From Rozella allomycis CSF55 (Eukaryota; Rozellomycota), in the NCBI GenBank assembly GCA_000442015.1, contig KE560848.1, positions 79,603 to 143,602 on the forward strand: DNA of 64,000 bases. Direction: 5' to 3'. The notes beneath the pieces are model-generated. The model was not told where the DNA came from. It made no database searches and saw nothing but the letters and a program-made list of their open reading frames with translations. The position numbers and the translations under genes are program-made. How positions within the stretch are numbered: the stretch's first letter is position 1; the number at the start of each line of letters is the position of its first letter. Positions 1 to 11,317 of the stretch are shown here, piece by piece.

Positions 1-5
1 AGAAC

Positions 6-2011
6 ATGGAGAATGAAGCACTTGCTGAATTGTTACGCCATAGATTTCAAGAGACGACTGGCAAGAATTATGATGAATTGATGGAAGAGAGCAAAAAGAA
101 TGAGGAAAAGAGAAAGGCACTGGAGTCGATGACCAAAGAAGAAAAAGAATTTCAAGATATTTTATTTGAGGATGATGAATTGAAGGAATTGAGAGGCGAA
201 GAAAATTTGGACGTTGGCAATTTTGTAGAAAAGAGTGAAAATACATTAGTGTTTGAAGACCCTGTTTCATTTACGTTTAATGTTGTCACTGAAGATATTT
301 TGAAGAGAGTTAACAAGGAATATTTAAAGCCATTGATTTGTACACGTTGCCATACTCTAAAATTCAAGTCTGTAGCTATTGGAAAGAGATCAGAAATTGT
401 TAATAATTTATGGACGAAAAGTGAAAAAGATTTTATAAAAAAAGTTATTGGGAAATCTGTTAAATGCATTATAGTTTACATAGTAGATGTTCTAGACTTT
501 CCAGGCTCATTCATCAATAATTTATACGATGTGTTCCCCGAAGAATCTAGGGTTCTTCTTATTGGAAATAAAGTTGATGTTCTTCCAGAATACATTGACC
601 AGAACCAGGTAATGTAATGTTCCTTATAACAATAGTTGCGACATTGGCTAAAGGAAGAAGCACAGAAACGAGGATTGAAAAATATCGATCAATTAATTCT
701 TACTAGTGGAAAAGAAAACATTTGTGCCATGAAATTAGGAAAAGAAATATATAAAATGTCTTGCTTCTTTGCCAAGCCTGAAAATGTTTCTGTATTTTTT
801 GTGGGTTCTACAAATGGTAAGTGCTGAATTATTAATGTTTATCAAGTTGGTAAATCTACTTTATGGAATTCCATCATTAATGAATTTGACATAAAAACAT
901 CAGCATTGACCACTTGTTCACCAGAGCCAGGAACAACCGTAGGATTTTTAAAACTCGCATTAGAACATTTAAAGCCTAAAGATTTTAATGAATCAGTTCA
1001 ATTTCCTGCAAATGGGTTTGTATATGATACCCCGGTAATTGATATTGATAAAGTTAAAAGGGTATTAATAATCCACACAGCTTTTCTAATGTTTTAAAAT
1101 TAAAGGAAATTGAGATGATAAGTTTTAAAGAAAAGATCGTGCCTGTATCATGGAGAGTTAAACAAGGCCAGTCATTGTTCATAGGTGGCCTTGTTCGATT
1201 GGATTATGTAAGTGGCACTGAACCTATTTTCATTACAATGATGGTTTCTAAATATGTTATTGGACATCTCGTGGAAACAACAAACGCTAATGATGAATAT
1301 GAAAAAATGGCTGGAGATGAATCTAGAAAAACGAAATACTTATTGCCACCATTAGGAGGAAAAGAAAGAATGAAGGATTTCCCACCTTTACAGAAAGCAA
1401 TGACGATAAAACCAAATTGTAGTCAAATGAGAATTCCAATATCTGATTTTGTATTTTCTGGTCTTGGTTGGGTTTGCTTTACTTCAGCTGGTGCTAAAAA
1501 TGTGACAATTGACGTTTTCACACCAAATGGTATTAAGCCCTATGAAAGAGAACCTTTTTACCTTGAAGCTGCAATTCATGGAATGAGTGGCTATAAAAAG
1601 GGTAAAGAAAATTACTACAAGACAGATAAACTTTCAATTGCTGAAATTGAGCACGTGGAAAAGAATGCCGCAAGATTCATCTACCTAAAAGAGAAATCTA
1701 AATTCACTAAAAAGAAACGCGCGTTATTGAAAGAAACTTTGGAGACTCTTAAAACTGATAAGAAATACGAAGACTTTAGCTACCACGAATTGGCAGAAGA
1801 GGCTGAATCAATAGTAATGGAAAAACTAAAGGATCTTAAACCTCCCTCTTTACAAGAAATTACTCTCGCAAGAGCGAAAATTGTTCATGAGAAAATAAAC
1901 AAACGAAAAGAAGAACTAGAAAAATTTAAGAATTCAAAGCAACAATATTTCGATCCTCCAAATGAAGAAACAGAAGAATTAAATACCCAAGAAGTAGAAA
2001 ACGATGTCTAA
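6..2011 (+). CDS. NOA1/YqeH-type circularly permuted GTPase (Mtg3/Gep3-like), 5' end possibly partial
   Basis: Four exons (6-608, 636-816, 847-1034, 1061-2011) rejoin at GT-AG introns of 27, 30 and 26 nt. GTPase motifs come in permuted order: the NKVD G4 motif is in exon 1, and the VGSTNVGKST P-loop is restored only by splicing at 817-846. The DTPG motif is restored by splicing at 1035-1060. A CxxC pair (ICTRC) precedes the GTPase core as in YqeH, but the second Cys pair is not evident. The C-terminal 100 residues are charged and probably helical. The family assembles the mitochondrial small ribosomal subunit. The ATG lies 6 bases into the window and no targeting peptide is visible, so an upstream exon may be missing. 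The family call is firm; the exact orthologue is less so. Confidence 0.85.
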
Positions 2012-2063
2012 TTCAACTGGAATAAATTTTCATATTCATTTTCTATTTTTCAGAAACTTTTTC

Positions 2064-3000
2064 ATGGCCAAACTCACCTTTGAAGCCCAAGTTTATAAGC
2101 AAATATATCCCAGAGAATTTTTGTCGCGCTTTCTTCAAAATGGCTTACGTCCAGATGGAAGGAAGGTCGACCAACAACGCCCTTTGGAAACAGCTGTTGG
2201 TAACTATTTCATTGATTATTTATAGACTGTATATCTACAGCAGATGGCTCCTGTCTTTTAAAACTAGGCAAAACGTCAGTTCTTTGCGGTGTAAAAGCTC
2301 ATGTCACACAGCCTTCTTTAGCGCATGCAAACAAAGGCTATATTGGTACGACAATCTCTAATTTTTAATCAGTGCCAAATGTAGATCTAAATCCAATGTG
2401 CTCACCCTCATATAGACCTGGCCCACCGCCAGACGTTGCTCAAGTAATGAGCGAGCAGCTTAATAGGCTTTTTGAATCAGGGTATATATTATTCATTCAT
2501 GAAACATCAGAGAAATTGTAGACTTGAATGAATTGTGTATTATTGCTGGAAAACTCGTGTGGGTATTGCATGTCGATGTCACTGTTTTATGCGACGACGG
2601 TAATGTCTTTGATGCCGCGTTAATGGCAATTCAAATGGCTTTACAAAAGAGTATGCCATATTTCTAATATAAATTAGCCAAACTGCCAAGAGTACATTTG
2701 GATGAAGAGGAAATGATAGTATCTGTCCAAGAGGATGAAAAGCCCTTGTTCGTGACAATGAAACAATTGGCTATTCCAGTTACAGTCGGCTTCTTTCAAA
2801 ATCAAATTTTGTTTGATTTGTCCAAAGACGAAGAACTTAATTGCGATGGTACAATGACTGTTGTTGTCAATCCAACCAAAAATATCATGTCGGTTTGGAA
2901 GGCAGGTTCGATAGCAGTTCCTCTAGAAAGTATTCAAACCGTAATACAAAAATCTTATGACTCCCATTTTGCGAAAGCCTTTTACAATAGGCATAAATAA
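2064..3000 (+). CDS. RRP43: Exosome complex component RRP43 (RNase PH-like, EXOSC8)
   Basis: Five exons are separated by introns at 2200-2225, 2346-2372, 2482-2510 and 2651-2677 (26-29 nt). The joined protein starts MAKLTFEAQVYK and carries typical RRP43 text: NGLRPDGR near the N terminus, RPGPPPDVAQ, LCIIAGKLVWVLHVDV, and LDEEEMIVSVQE in the second half. RRP43 is one of six catalytically inactive RNase PH-fold subunits of the exosome ring, which guides RNA to the nuclease. Length (about 275 residues) is normal for the family. It starts only 52 bp after the preceding gene, on the same strand. I chose the ATG at 2064 because the conserved N-terminal PREFLSRFL segment follows directly. Confidence 0.92.
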
Positions 3001-3322
3001 AATACATTATTTATCATTCATACTTTGGTTGAGTGGAAACAAAAAATTAGAAGTTAATGCATTATATGCTTAATTGGTTATGATATTAATTGATATTGCA
3101 AGCACTGAATGACTACTTTCATCATATGCTTCTTAATTCAGTTATTATTTCGTTCATTAAAAATTCAAACACAGATTTAACAAGTTGCAACATGTATGTA
3201 ACTTTCTTGAAAGCCAAAGAATCGTTTGAAAGATTCCTCAGTTAAAAAACAAGCCGCCTTTTACTCTACCAAAGAGTTTTGTGCAACCATCAACAAAAAA
3301 ATTGGAAGAAGTTAAAAAAGAA
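3001..3322. other. Intergenic stretch without a convincing gene
   Basis: AT-rich sequence after RRP43. A + frame is open from about 3228 into the left arm of the inverted repeat, but it has no good start codon. No tRNA, known repeat or family could be recognised. Confidence 0.5.
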
Positions 3323-3641
3323 GGTGAAAACATGAACGAATTAAAAGAGATGTTAAAAGAATTGTGTTTAAGCAACAAACAAAACAGTGAGACCCACAAC
3401 TCAAAGATATCTAATATATTATTTAGAGTGTTTTGTATTAGTTCCTCCTGATCCACAGGAGTTCTTTTATTTCTTTTTTTATCTCATTAGACAAAATAAT
3501 ATTTATGTTCTCAGCCATGTACTGAGTGGCCGAAGTGTGTGCTCTCAAGCACTCTAAGATGTGTTTTGAAACGTCACTGTTTTGTTTGTTACTTAAACAC
3601 AATTCTTTTAACATCTCTTTTAAATCGTTCATGTTTTCACC
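3323..3641. repeat. Inverted repeat with about 68-bp arms and 183-bp spacer carrying a duplicated coding fragment
   Basis: The arm at 3323-3390 reappears in reverse complement at 3574-3641 with about two mismatches. In both arms the same frame is open and would encode ENMN(E/D)LKEMLKELCLSNK. On the + strand the frame stops at 3456; on the - strand it continues from 3632 to a stop at 3438. The spacer sequences differ. The single-stranded DNA or RNA could fold into a long hairpin. I do not recognise the peptide. It looks like one small coding exon copied head to head, perhaps a decayed paralogue or part of a mobile element. Confidence 0.75.
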
Positions 3642-3667
3642 ATCTTTTCTAATTCGAAATTTTCAAA

Positions 3668-3970
3668 ATGGACAAATTATTGGATGACAGGTTTTTAAAT
3701 GACTGTAAAGAAAAAGATATCGAAACGCTTGATAGAATGTTGTCATTTGAAATATATAAAGGATGGAAGGTAATTGTTCATCGAAATGGTGGTCTGCCTG
3801 ATATTGAATTTTTTGTAAAGAAAAGCGACAGAGTCAGCGATCTTAGGGCTGAATTCCAAAAACATATCCAACTAAAGATTACAAATTTCAATTGGTATGA
3901 CTATTATGACGTTAGAATAGGAAACACTTTTGGAAAAGGTATACTTTCTATGGAAGGAGGCAAAGATTAA
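3668..3970 (+). CDS. Hypothetical protein, 100 residues, possibly fragmentary
   Basis: The ATG at 3668 opens a 100-codon frame beginning MDKLLDDRFLNDCKEKD. It is charged and rich in aromatic residues at the C end (NFNWYDYYDVRIGN). The segment around residues 54-70 (KKSDRVSDLRAEFQ) resembles the loop-helix part of ubiquitin-like folds, but this is a weak impression. No signal peptide or membrane segment is seen. It lies between an inverted repeat and an empty stretch and may be the first exon of a decayed gene. I recognise no family. Confidence 0.35.
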   Translation: MDKLLDDRFLNDCKEKDIETLDRMLSFEIYKGWKVIVHRNGGLPDIEFFVKKSDRVSDLRAEFQKHIQLKITNFNWYDYYDVRIGNTFGKGILSMEGGKD

Positions 3971-4332
3971 ATGAAAGAAATGAAAGGTTGGAAAATTATC
4001 AATGTTTTGATAATAATGAGGAATTCATTCATCTTACACTTATGCGTCAGAACATCAAAAAATATACAAAGCATTAAGTTACAAATACATAGCTAAATTC
4101 AAGGATTCATTAATGGTGATGACACTTATAAAAGTTAAAACGTTCAAAATGATAAATATTCTGTATCGTTAATTTGCATTGTTAATTATTTTTGATATTG
4201 ATTAAATGTTCTTCTTTGGTGAAGATTAAAAACTCAAAAAATCGGTACTAATTAATAATGTAAATTCCTTTGGAGCGCCACTATTATGTTTTTTTGGCAC
4301 GTTGACTTGAATGTGAACCAGGGACCAGGGTA
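3971..4332. other. Gene-poor spacer
   Basis: AT-rich sequence with no frame, RNA gene or repeat that I can support. The conspicuous poly-T and short palindromic A/T words are no more than composition would give. Confidence 0.5.
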
Positions 4333-6143
4333 ATGTTGAAGCCGATAGTAGTCTTCTTCTTGATAATATCAGTGATATCAAATTTTCCTGTTGACAATGA
4401 AATCGAATTTGGACCTGGAATCGGGCATCTTGTAGATAGATCGTCAGATCTCGTCGGGTACTTTGGGCTCATATCGAATGAGTGCCCTAACTGCCACGTT
4501 TATTGGGAGCCCCCTTCATACAACACAAAGAGCTTGATTCTCGTACCTTTATTTATAGAAAATGTGTGGGTTTTAATCACTACGGACACCTTTATAAGCC
4601 AGCCCGAACAACACCGACAGTTTGACGTATACGATAGCACAAATGTTTTAGAGAAACATCCTGGTCGCGTTAAAGTATTTAATATTATGACGATGTTAAG
4701 TAGGATATTTGCGTCTACCTAGGAATCAATCTATTGGATTGTAAAATGAATAAAGTAGATGTAGAAAAACAGGACAATGAAAATGCTAGCTGGATTAATT
4801 TGTGCTTTAATGCAAGATGGGCAGCATTAGACCAAAAATTCACTGGTCTTTCTTATCATCACGTGGAATTGATGAAATTTGAGTTATATATTGGAAGGTT
4901 GTTCATGATAAATATCATAGAACTTGGAAAATTAACCCAATATGAATCCAGTGTTCCCATTACAAGAAGCTCGATTATTAAATACGAAATTGATCCATCA
5001 AACTCATTTCACAATCCCAACCACAATATTAATAATCAAGCACGGGATATTGAGAGTGCTGCTAATTTGCCTTTTGATCATTTTGGTAAAGATAGCGGCA
5101 CGTTAGTTCTTTGTTATTTGAGATTTATAAAAGGTCTTTCTCCTTCTCAAATATCAGCAATCTTCGGCTTGTCACAAATGTATGTCATTTCAAGAATAAA
5201 TGATTTTAAACGGCGTTCGACAAGGCGCCAGGATAAATCTTTTGAAACCAATTTTAATGATGCCCTAAGATTGCTTGAAAGTTTGTCAAGCATTCCAAAG
5301 CCAATGTTTTCTTCTTCTTGTAAAAATACATTTCAGGATATTGAAATGATTCCTTTAGTGATTTGGTTAACAAAAGAGTTAAAATATGAAGAGGGCGAAG
5401 TGGCGATATTGACAGGGATCCCAAAATGTTTCATCAAGTTAATAACCCAAGAATCTACCAATGAAGCTGCTAATCAAACGCAAATTCAACATTTCCATGA
5501 ATGGTTACTGAAAAGAGCACCGAAAGTCGATGTGCCGATCAAACAATTAGAAAACGATGCCAATATTTACGCTGATCTAGAAAAGGCAATAGAAGAATTA
5601 AAAATAGAATTGGGCGGTCTTAAATTTGTTATATATTACTTGAAATATGTTAAGCGTTTGCGCCATGATCAAATCGCTAAATTTGCAAAAATAGAACAAA
5701 GAATATCACGGGACACTTGCCATAGATTAAGGAAACGAAATAATAAAGACTTTGAAACTTTAAAGAAGAGTTTAAGAAAGGTGAAATTCGCTCTTGAAAA
5801 CGTCAAAATCCCGTTCCCCACAGTTTATTATACAGATGCCTTCAAAAATGTTAGTGAAAGAGATTTTTTGATAGTTTGGTTATCAGAAATGAAGAAACTC
5901 AAGTCAAATGACATTGAGACATTACTTGATGTTCCTGCAGACATTGTAGATTTCATTGTTGAAGAATATAAGAATGAGAACCAAATCTTTTCCATTGATG
6001 AAACGCGGATCAATTTTTTTGAGACTTGGTTGAACAAGCGCGCCGAAGATTTATCCATAGTCATCAATAACGGCATGAACGATCCCGAACTCGATGCTCT
6101 TGAAGAAATGATATTCCTTGTGGATGATGTGGATGAAATCTAA
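4333..6143 (+). CDS. Inactive Ulp1-like (C48) protease fold fused to a duplicated helix-turn-helix module
   Basis: The frame from ATG 4333 meets a 23-nt GT-AG intron (4700-4722) that restores the downstream frame and joins the halves of a Ulp1-like core. The sequence ILVPLFIENVWVLITTD aligns with the catalytic HW strand (His replaced by Val). VYDS keeps the Asp, and EKQ keeps the Gln. The six-residue spacing to the nucleophile lands on ASW instead of DCG (Cys replaced by Ser). The rest (about 400 residues) is two related blocks of about 180 residues. Each has two helix-turn-helix-like segments (for example KGLSPSQISAIFGLSQMYV and KRLRHDQIAKFAKIEQRI) and ends in a W-L-x-K-R-A motif. The first residues (MLKPIVVFFLIISVIS) could be a signal peptide or a cryptic membrane segment. 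Function unknown; binding of a SUMO-like protein and of DNA is inference. Confidence 0.6.
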
Positions 6144-6226
6144 ATAAATAAATATTGATAGATAATATAAAAACTCATTTTATTCGCTATTAGATTTTTA
6201 ATTTCGTCTCCAGGGCCACCAGACAT

Positions 6227-7668
6227 ATGAACATTCCTTTGCTAAAAAGATTTTACCGAGTAAATAAATATTTCTTTATTTTTTTAGAAATCCTCAAACC
6301 AATTAAGCTTAATTGACACATTACAAATTCCAGAGGCGATGCCTCTTTTGATGGAATATTATAAGGGCAAAAACTTGGATATGTATTTGCAACTACATGT
6401 TTCTGTGCAAGGAATTCAAGCCATTAATAACTTTAACGAATGCGATGATCTAAAGAAACTAGAAGTTTTAAGAGAGACTATAGTGCAAATTTACAACAAG
6501 TTTTTCAATGGGAGAATTCTAGTAAAGTCTGAATTAATTGAAAGATTTGATTCTCTAGTTAAAATCACCAAATCAAATCAAGGAATCCATGAAGATGATA
6601 AAAGCACAATTGAAGCCATGTTCGCTTTACTATTAGAAATTGACCAGAATTTCTTTAGCATTTTAATGGAAAACTTTAGTGAATTTTTAAATACGGAAGA
6701 ATTTAAACTCCTGAATCTAGAAAATACTGCAAAGGCTAGTCAAAGAGAATCGGTTTCCTCTTCAACTACGAATTTAAGCGATTCTTTAATCAAAACCAAA
6801 ACCTTTCATCAAAAATATTTCAATTGGAAGGGTGAAAACATAAAAGAGCTTGTCGAAGCCTATAAAAGAGATGGTAAACCTACTTTGTTACATTGATAGG
6901 CCCTCCTCCGCTTTCCACTGATCTGAGTGATATTTTATCCGTTTCATATGGAATATCTTGTTTTTATGAATATTTGGAGAAAAATGGAAGTTCCCAAGGT
7001 ATAATTTGGCAGGGCGAATCAGGAATCGACTATTTGGACTATTGGTAAAATAACTTTGGTCCTATTCCAGGGTTCTTATTGAATGTTATGCAGACTGGAG
7101 CTTAAAAGATAAAGAAGCAATGAAAATTGACGAAAATAGCCAGAGAATCGCTGCAGCAAAAATATTTGACACATTCTTCGATGGCCCAAAACAAATTAAA
7201 CAAATGCCAAAAGAGATAATTCAGGGCATGGAAAGATATATATCCAATAAATTAGATGAAGATGGAAACGTCTCCTACTTTGATTCATTTATCAAGGCGC
7301 AAAAAGAAGTACTTGATCGCCTTTCCAAAAGATATTGGATTAAGTTTCTGGAAAGCTCCGAGTACAAAAAATTTCAAACCCTTCGTTTCAAGCATGTATC
7401 GAACTTGGATAAATATCCGAAGGCAACAACCGATCATGCAAGTTCGGGGCCTAATTCTCCATTGAGCGTTCATGATGATGGTCAGGCTGAAAGTTCATCT
7501 CTTAATGCAGAAGTTAAAAGAAAAGAAAGCGGTATAATATTTCGGGAGAAATAATTAGATATTCAAAAGATCAAAGAAGATGTCTTTCCTAATGTGTTCG
7601 CGAGATTGCTAATATCTGAAGTGGAAAGAAAATCTAACGATGTTCTTTCTGGTGTGTCAGTCAAATAA
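6227..7668 (+). CDS. Protein with two RGS domains
   Basis: Five exons, with introns 6260-6287, 6874-6899, 7045-7070 and 7532-7558 (26-28 nt). The first RGS-like domain spans roughly residues 25-160 (LRETIVQIYNKFF, then FSEFLNTEEFKLL). After a Ser/Thr-rich linker the second runs from about residue 225 (ISCFYEYLEKNG) to about 380 (AAAKIFDTFFDG, then IKFLESSEYKKFQ). The alpha-helical pattern and the final FLxSxEYxKF signature are characteristic of RGS folds. These domains bind G-alpha subunits and speed GTP hydrolysis, or act as kinase anchors in AKAP10-like proteins. No transmembrane segment is visible. The start at 6227 was chosen because the first mini-exon splices in frame; an earlier exon cannot be excluded. 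Confidence 0.7.
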
Positions 7669-7710
7669 ACCTGGTCCAACTACTCCTGGTCATACTTTTT
7701 CGAAAAAAGT

Positions 7711-8762
7711 ATGGCTGATTTGACCGTTCTTTTATCTTTAATTTTTTTCATCTTCAATATAGCTTGCGTGCCTTCTAACCGCAGAAGAAATCCAAGACCA
7801 CTAGAACATCGCGAGGTTGATCTCTCAAACGCAGAACACACTATGGCCTTGGATGTCGCTACCTACTCTTATCCAGTCGGCGATCTTGAAAAAGCAAAAG
7901 AACTTGACCTTTATGTAAAGGGTCATGGCTTGGGCAGTAACAAATGATGTTTTGTACATTGGATATCGTGGTACGGCAACACGTAGAGACGTATGGCTTG
8001 ACACTTTGGTAGGGAAAGGTAATTTGTCATTTGATGGTCTCCACTCAAAACATAGCATTGGTTTGGTCATTGAAAACTTTTTCACAATTACGTTCCGCTT
8101 ATTATTTGGAGAATCAGAATTGCATGTACATACTGGATTTTTGAAACGATCTGATGAAGTGCTTGCAAACAAAGATATTACTCGACAATCATGGAGAAAA
8201 TGTTAAGAAAATAGTTTTTACGGGGCACAGTTTAGGAGGAGCTACTGCCTTTATCACTGCCTTTCGTGCAGTTGAGAGTGTTCCAGCTCTTAAATCGAAA
8301 ACACGTATTGTGACATTTGGCGCACCAAAGTTTGTGGAATCTGCATCAAAGTTAACAAACTGGATTGACAAGTATATCCGCTTTGTCAATGAAAATGACG
8401 TCGTACCTACACTTCCACCGGCTCCGACAATTTACGAGCACTTTGGTCAAGTTGTTACTTTACATGATTGCCAGAAAGATGATTTTCACATTCAAATGTA
8501 CTGTAATCAATGCAGTCATGAAGATTTCAAAACTAATGCTGTTGGCAAATTTTCGGCCTACACACAATGGATTTTGGAGCAAGAGAGTATTCAGCCCATG
8601 TTTGACATCCGCAAATCTATTCTTGAATTAGTGAACAAAATATCCGAAGATACTGGTTTAAACAAAATTGTGTATTTTCACAGTCTTATTCAATATCATG
8701 CTCTGGTCTCGCAGTTCCTAACATTATGCAAAACTTGCAGAAAGGCATTTGAGCGCGAATAA
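7711..8762 (+). CDS. Secreted class-3 lipase, reading frame broken twice
   Basis: The signal peptide MADLTVLLSLIFFIFNIACV is followed by a Lipase_3 (alpha/beta hydrolase) domain: WAVTNDVLYIGYRGT (oxyanion strand), VHTGF, TGHSLGG (nucleophile Ser), and NENDVVPTLPP with a following YEHFG (catalytic Asp and His). Substrates would be acylglycerols or phospholipids outside the cell. Two frame changes of +1 are needed, near 7927 (before WAVTND) and near 8175 (before LLDNHGENVKK). Deleting one base from GG and one from TT restores the consensus. Each could also be spliced as a 16-nt GT-AG piece (7922-7937, 8159-8174), but those are shorter than any other intron here and would remove conserved residues. 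It is either a recent pseudogene or has sequence errors. Confidence 0.8.
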
Positions 8763-8849
8763 AGCCAACTTTAAATTCCACCCCTTTAATATTTTTTTTC
8801 TGATGATTTCGGTCAAATTAAGTAACTCAATTTCCGTTGGTGGCTGGCA

Positions 8850-9602
8850 ATGGATTTTCAAAAAGTTTGTCGTAAAGCTAAAAAGAATAAAAAGAAAATG
8901 CAAAAATCCATTCTTGAAAGATTCAAAAATGCCTAGTAAATTCCTTTATTACTGTGTATTATAGCGAAGATCTTTCAATTCAAATGAAAGAGGCTGTCGA
9001 ATCTATCGAAGGTACATAAACATTATCACTTCAACAAGAAATAATAAGATCAAGATTTGATAATTCTATTTTTGTTGGTTTAGGAATAGGTAGCATTTGC
9101 ACTAGCCAAAACGCAATGAACCAACTAGCTCTTTTGGAGCTTTTAATAGATAGATTTTCAAATAATGGATCACCAGTGAAACTAATATTTGATCCCATCT
9201 TTTCAGAAAAAGAGATACACTTTCTTGAACAAGAGCTGAATTATAATTCGTTCACATTTTCAGAATACGTATTTCTCTATTGAATTTATTAATATAGAAT
9301 GATGTTCAAAATCTAATAGTTTATATGCCTCACTGTGATCACGAATTGTATAATATGATATTAGAAGCAGTACCGAAAAGTCATTGGGAGCACTTAATCA
9401 TTATTGGGAATTCATTTGACGCTATTGTGAGTTCGTAACATATTATTCCGACCTGTATTACAGGAAAAATGATGCAGAATTAGCATCTTCATATCCTTTT
9501 GTACAAAAATATCAAAAGAGATGTTGTGAGAAACCAATTAGTTACCCAAAAGATTTAATGTTGTCTTTCAATCTAACGTCAATTCATTGGATAGAATACT
9601 AG
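8850..9602 (+). CDS. SRR1-like protein
   Basis: Five exons, with introns 8936-8964, 9012-9038, 9269-9297 and 9435-9463 (27-29 nt). A basic N terminus (KAKKNKKKMQKS) precedes the SRR1 domain. The domain shows FVGLGIGSICTSQNAMNQLALLEL in its first part, then LIFDPIFSEKE, YMPHCDHELYNMIL, and finally HLIIIGNSFDAI. These are the defining motifs of the family (Ber1 in yeast, SRR1 in plants), which is linked to heme regulation or clock functions; its biochemistry is poorly known. The small size (about 205 residues) is normal. It lies 87 bp downstream of the lipase on the same strand. Confidence 0.85.
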
Positions 9603-9783
9603 GAGATTTGTGGTAGTTATATGTAAAATAAAGTTTTGGTTCACGAAATAAATTTTATTGTGTATTTGAATTTCATTTTGTATAGTTTGGCAGAAAGTCG
9701 CTTGTGGAATCAAGTTTCTTTGATTTACTTGAAAAGAAGTCTTGCTCTTTGTCGTAACTAGTCAATGTGATGTTTTAAGTTTA

Positions 9784-11136
9784 CTATAATCGTAGCTGTT
9801 GGAGATGATGCAAGGCCTGCTTTAACTTTACTGATAATTCCGTAGACTTAGGTTTATTTTGCTGATCAAACAATAATGTCATATTTTTAGTATCGTGATT
9901 TACTTCTGGTGATAACGGTAACGAGATTTTGAATGTTGGTATTATCCTTTCAGTCACAGGATTGCGTAATAAGGGTTTTGCCGTAATTGGATTTATTTTT
10001 CTAAATGCAGACTTTACATTCACATCTCTTTGAACATTTATAGGACTGTCAGGTTTAATGACACTTTTTTCGTTTGTGGATTGCGAAGTTATTGGGTTTG
10101 AATTTAGACTTGGCAGGACAGTCTCAATATTTTGGTTTTCAGTAACTGAAATATTTAAATTTTGTTCAATCTTAGTTTGTGCTTTATCCTTGTCTTTAGC
10201 GCTCTCTCTTAGAAACGCTTCTTGGAGAATGCGGTTTTCATTTTCAATCCTTCGCAACTCCTTTTCTTCTTCCATTCTTTGCCTTTCTAGTTCCATTTTC
10301 TTTTTATCTTCTTTTTCCTTCATTTGGAGTTGAAGAACTTTCTTTCAAAAAATACTCTTGTTTGATTTACTTGAATCTCCATGTTTTGTATTCTCTGTTT
10401 CTCCTTTTTTGATCTATATTCTGGATCTTGAATCTGTGATCTTCCACGATGAAAAATTTGCGCTTGATCTTCTGAATTGGGGCTGATTGGACTGCTGATT
10501 GCATTCGATGGGTCTATTTGGGAAGTTTCAAATGTTTCTCGCTTATCATTTTGAGCGAATATCTCAACTTTTTCTATCTATTATTGATTTCATTCTGAAT
10601 ACCTGGACCCTTCATTAACTGAGACGTAAATTGTGACCGCCTGTTAAAGTTGGCCCTGTTAGGATTTCCTGCACCCGGTTTGCCCCAAGGATCATAAATT
10701 TGAAATTCTTTTTCCTTTAAAACATCCAATTCCATTTGTTTTTGCTTTTCAAGAATCTTCCTATTCTTTCTTTCTTCTACTTGCCTTTCTCAACTTTGGG
10801 TGAAAGCTGATCAAGTTACCAAGATCTTTATAATATGCCATCTTCTTATCAGAATCATTTTTGGACCCTTGTTTCGACTGGTTTATTTCCGTTCCGGTAC
10901 TAAAAATGTCTGCTTGCTGAAACCCGCCAGGAGGTTGCAATGGTCTGTAATCAAGGGACGTTTCAATATATACCTTCGAAAAATCTCTGGTACTTTATTT
11001 TCATTTTGGCCTCCAGCTGTTTGATTATTTGTATTTACAATTGTGTGTTTAGAAATTGCCATTGACAAAGGTTTCGATTCCCATTCTCTAAAAAATATGT
11101 TATATTAACCTACTTTAACCAATCAGGTTTGTTCAT
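9784..11136 (-). CDS. CSPP1-like centrosome/flagellum-associated coiled-coil protein
   Basis: Read on the minus strand, six exons are split by introns 11088-11113, 10945-10973, 10789-10819, 10574-10602 and 10342-10370. The protein starts MNKPDWLKEWESKP and has a proline/glycine patch (RPLQPPGGFQQADIF). A coiled segment follows (YYKDLERQVEERKNRKILEKQ) that runs into YDPWGKPGAGNPN, an arrangement typical of CSPP1 and related ciliary proteins. A second charged coil (KEKEDKKKMELERQRMEEEK) and a disordered tail complete about 400 residues. CSPP1-type proteins cap microtubules at spindle poles and in axonemes. The assignment rests on the motif order, not on an alignment. It suggests the organism builds flagella. 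Confidence 0.6.
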
Positions 11137-11317
11137 TAAGGAAAGAAAAATAAATAAAAACAATCCAACGACAACAATTATTTTTCCAAAGGTATTAATT
11201 TAGGATTTAGCAGCACGAAATTTTTAAAAATAGCATTTACTATACATAATTTTTTTAAAACTTAAGTGACAAATACAGGAGAGAGCAAAGATCAATGCTA
11301 AATATCACAATTTATTT
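11137..11317. other. Short intergenic spacer
   Basis: About 180 AT-rich bases between two minus-strand genes. It should hold the promoter of the CSPP1-like gene and the 3' end signal of INPP4. No feature was recognised. Confidence 0.4.

Noticed and set aside
7922-8174. Two 16-nt introns in the lipase gene
   Set aside because: Both satisfy GT-AG but are far below all other introns here and delete residues conserved in class-3 lipases; base errors or mutations are simpler.
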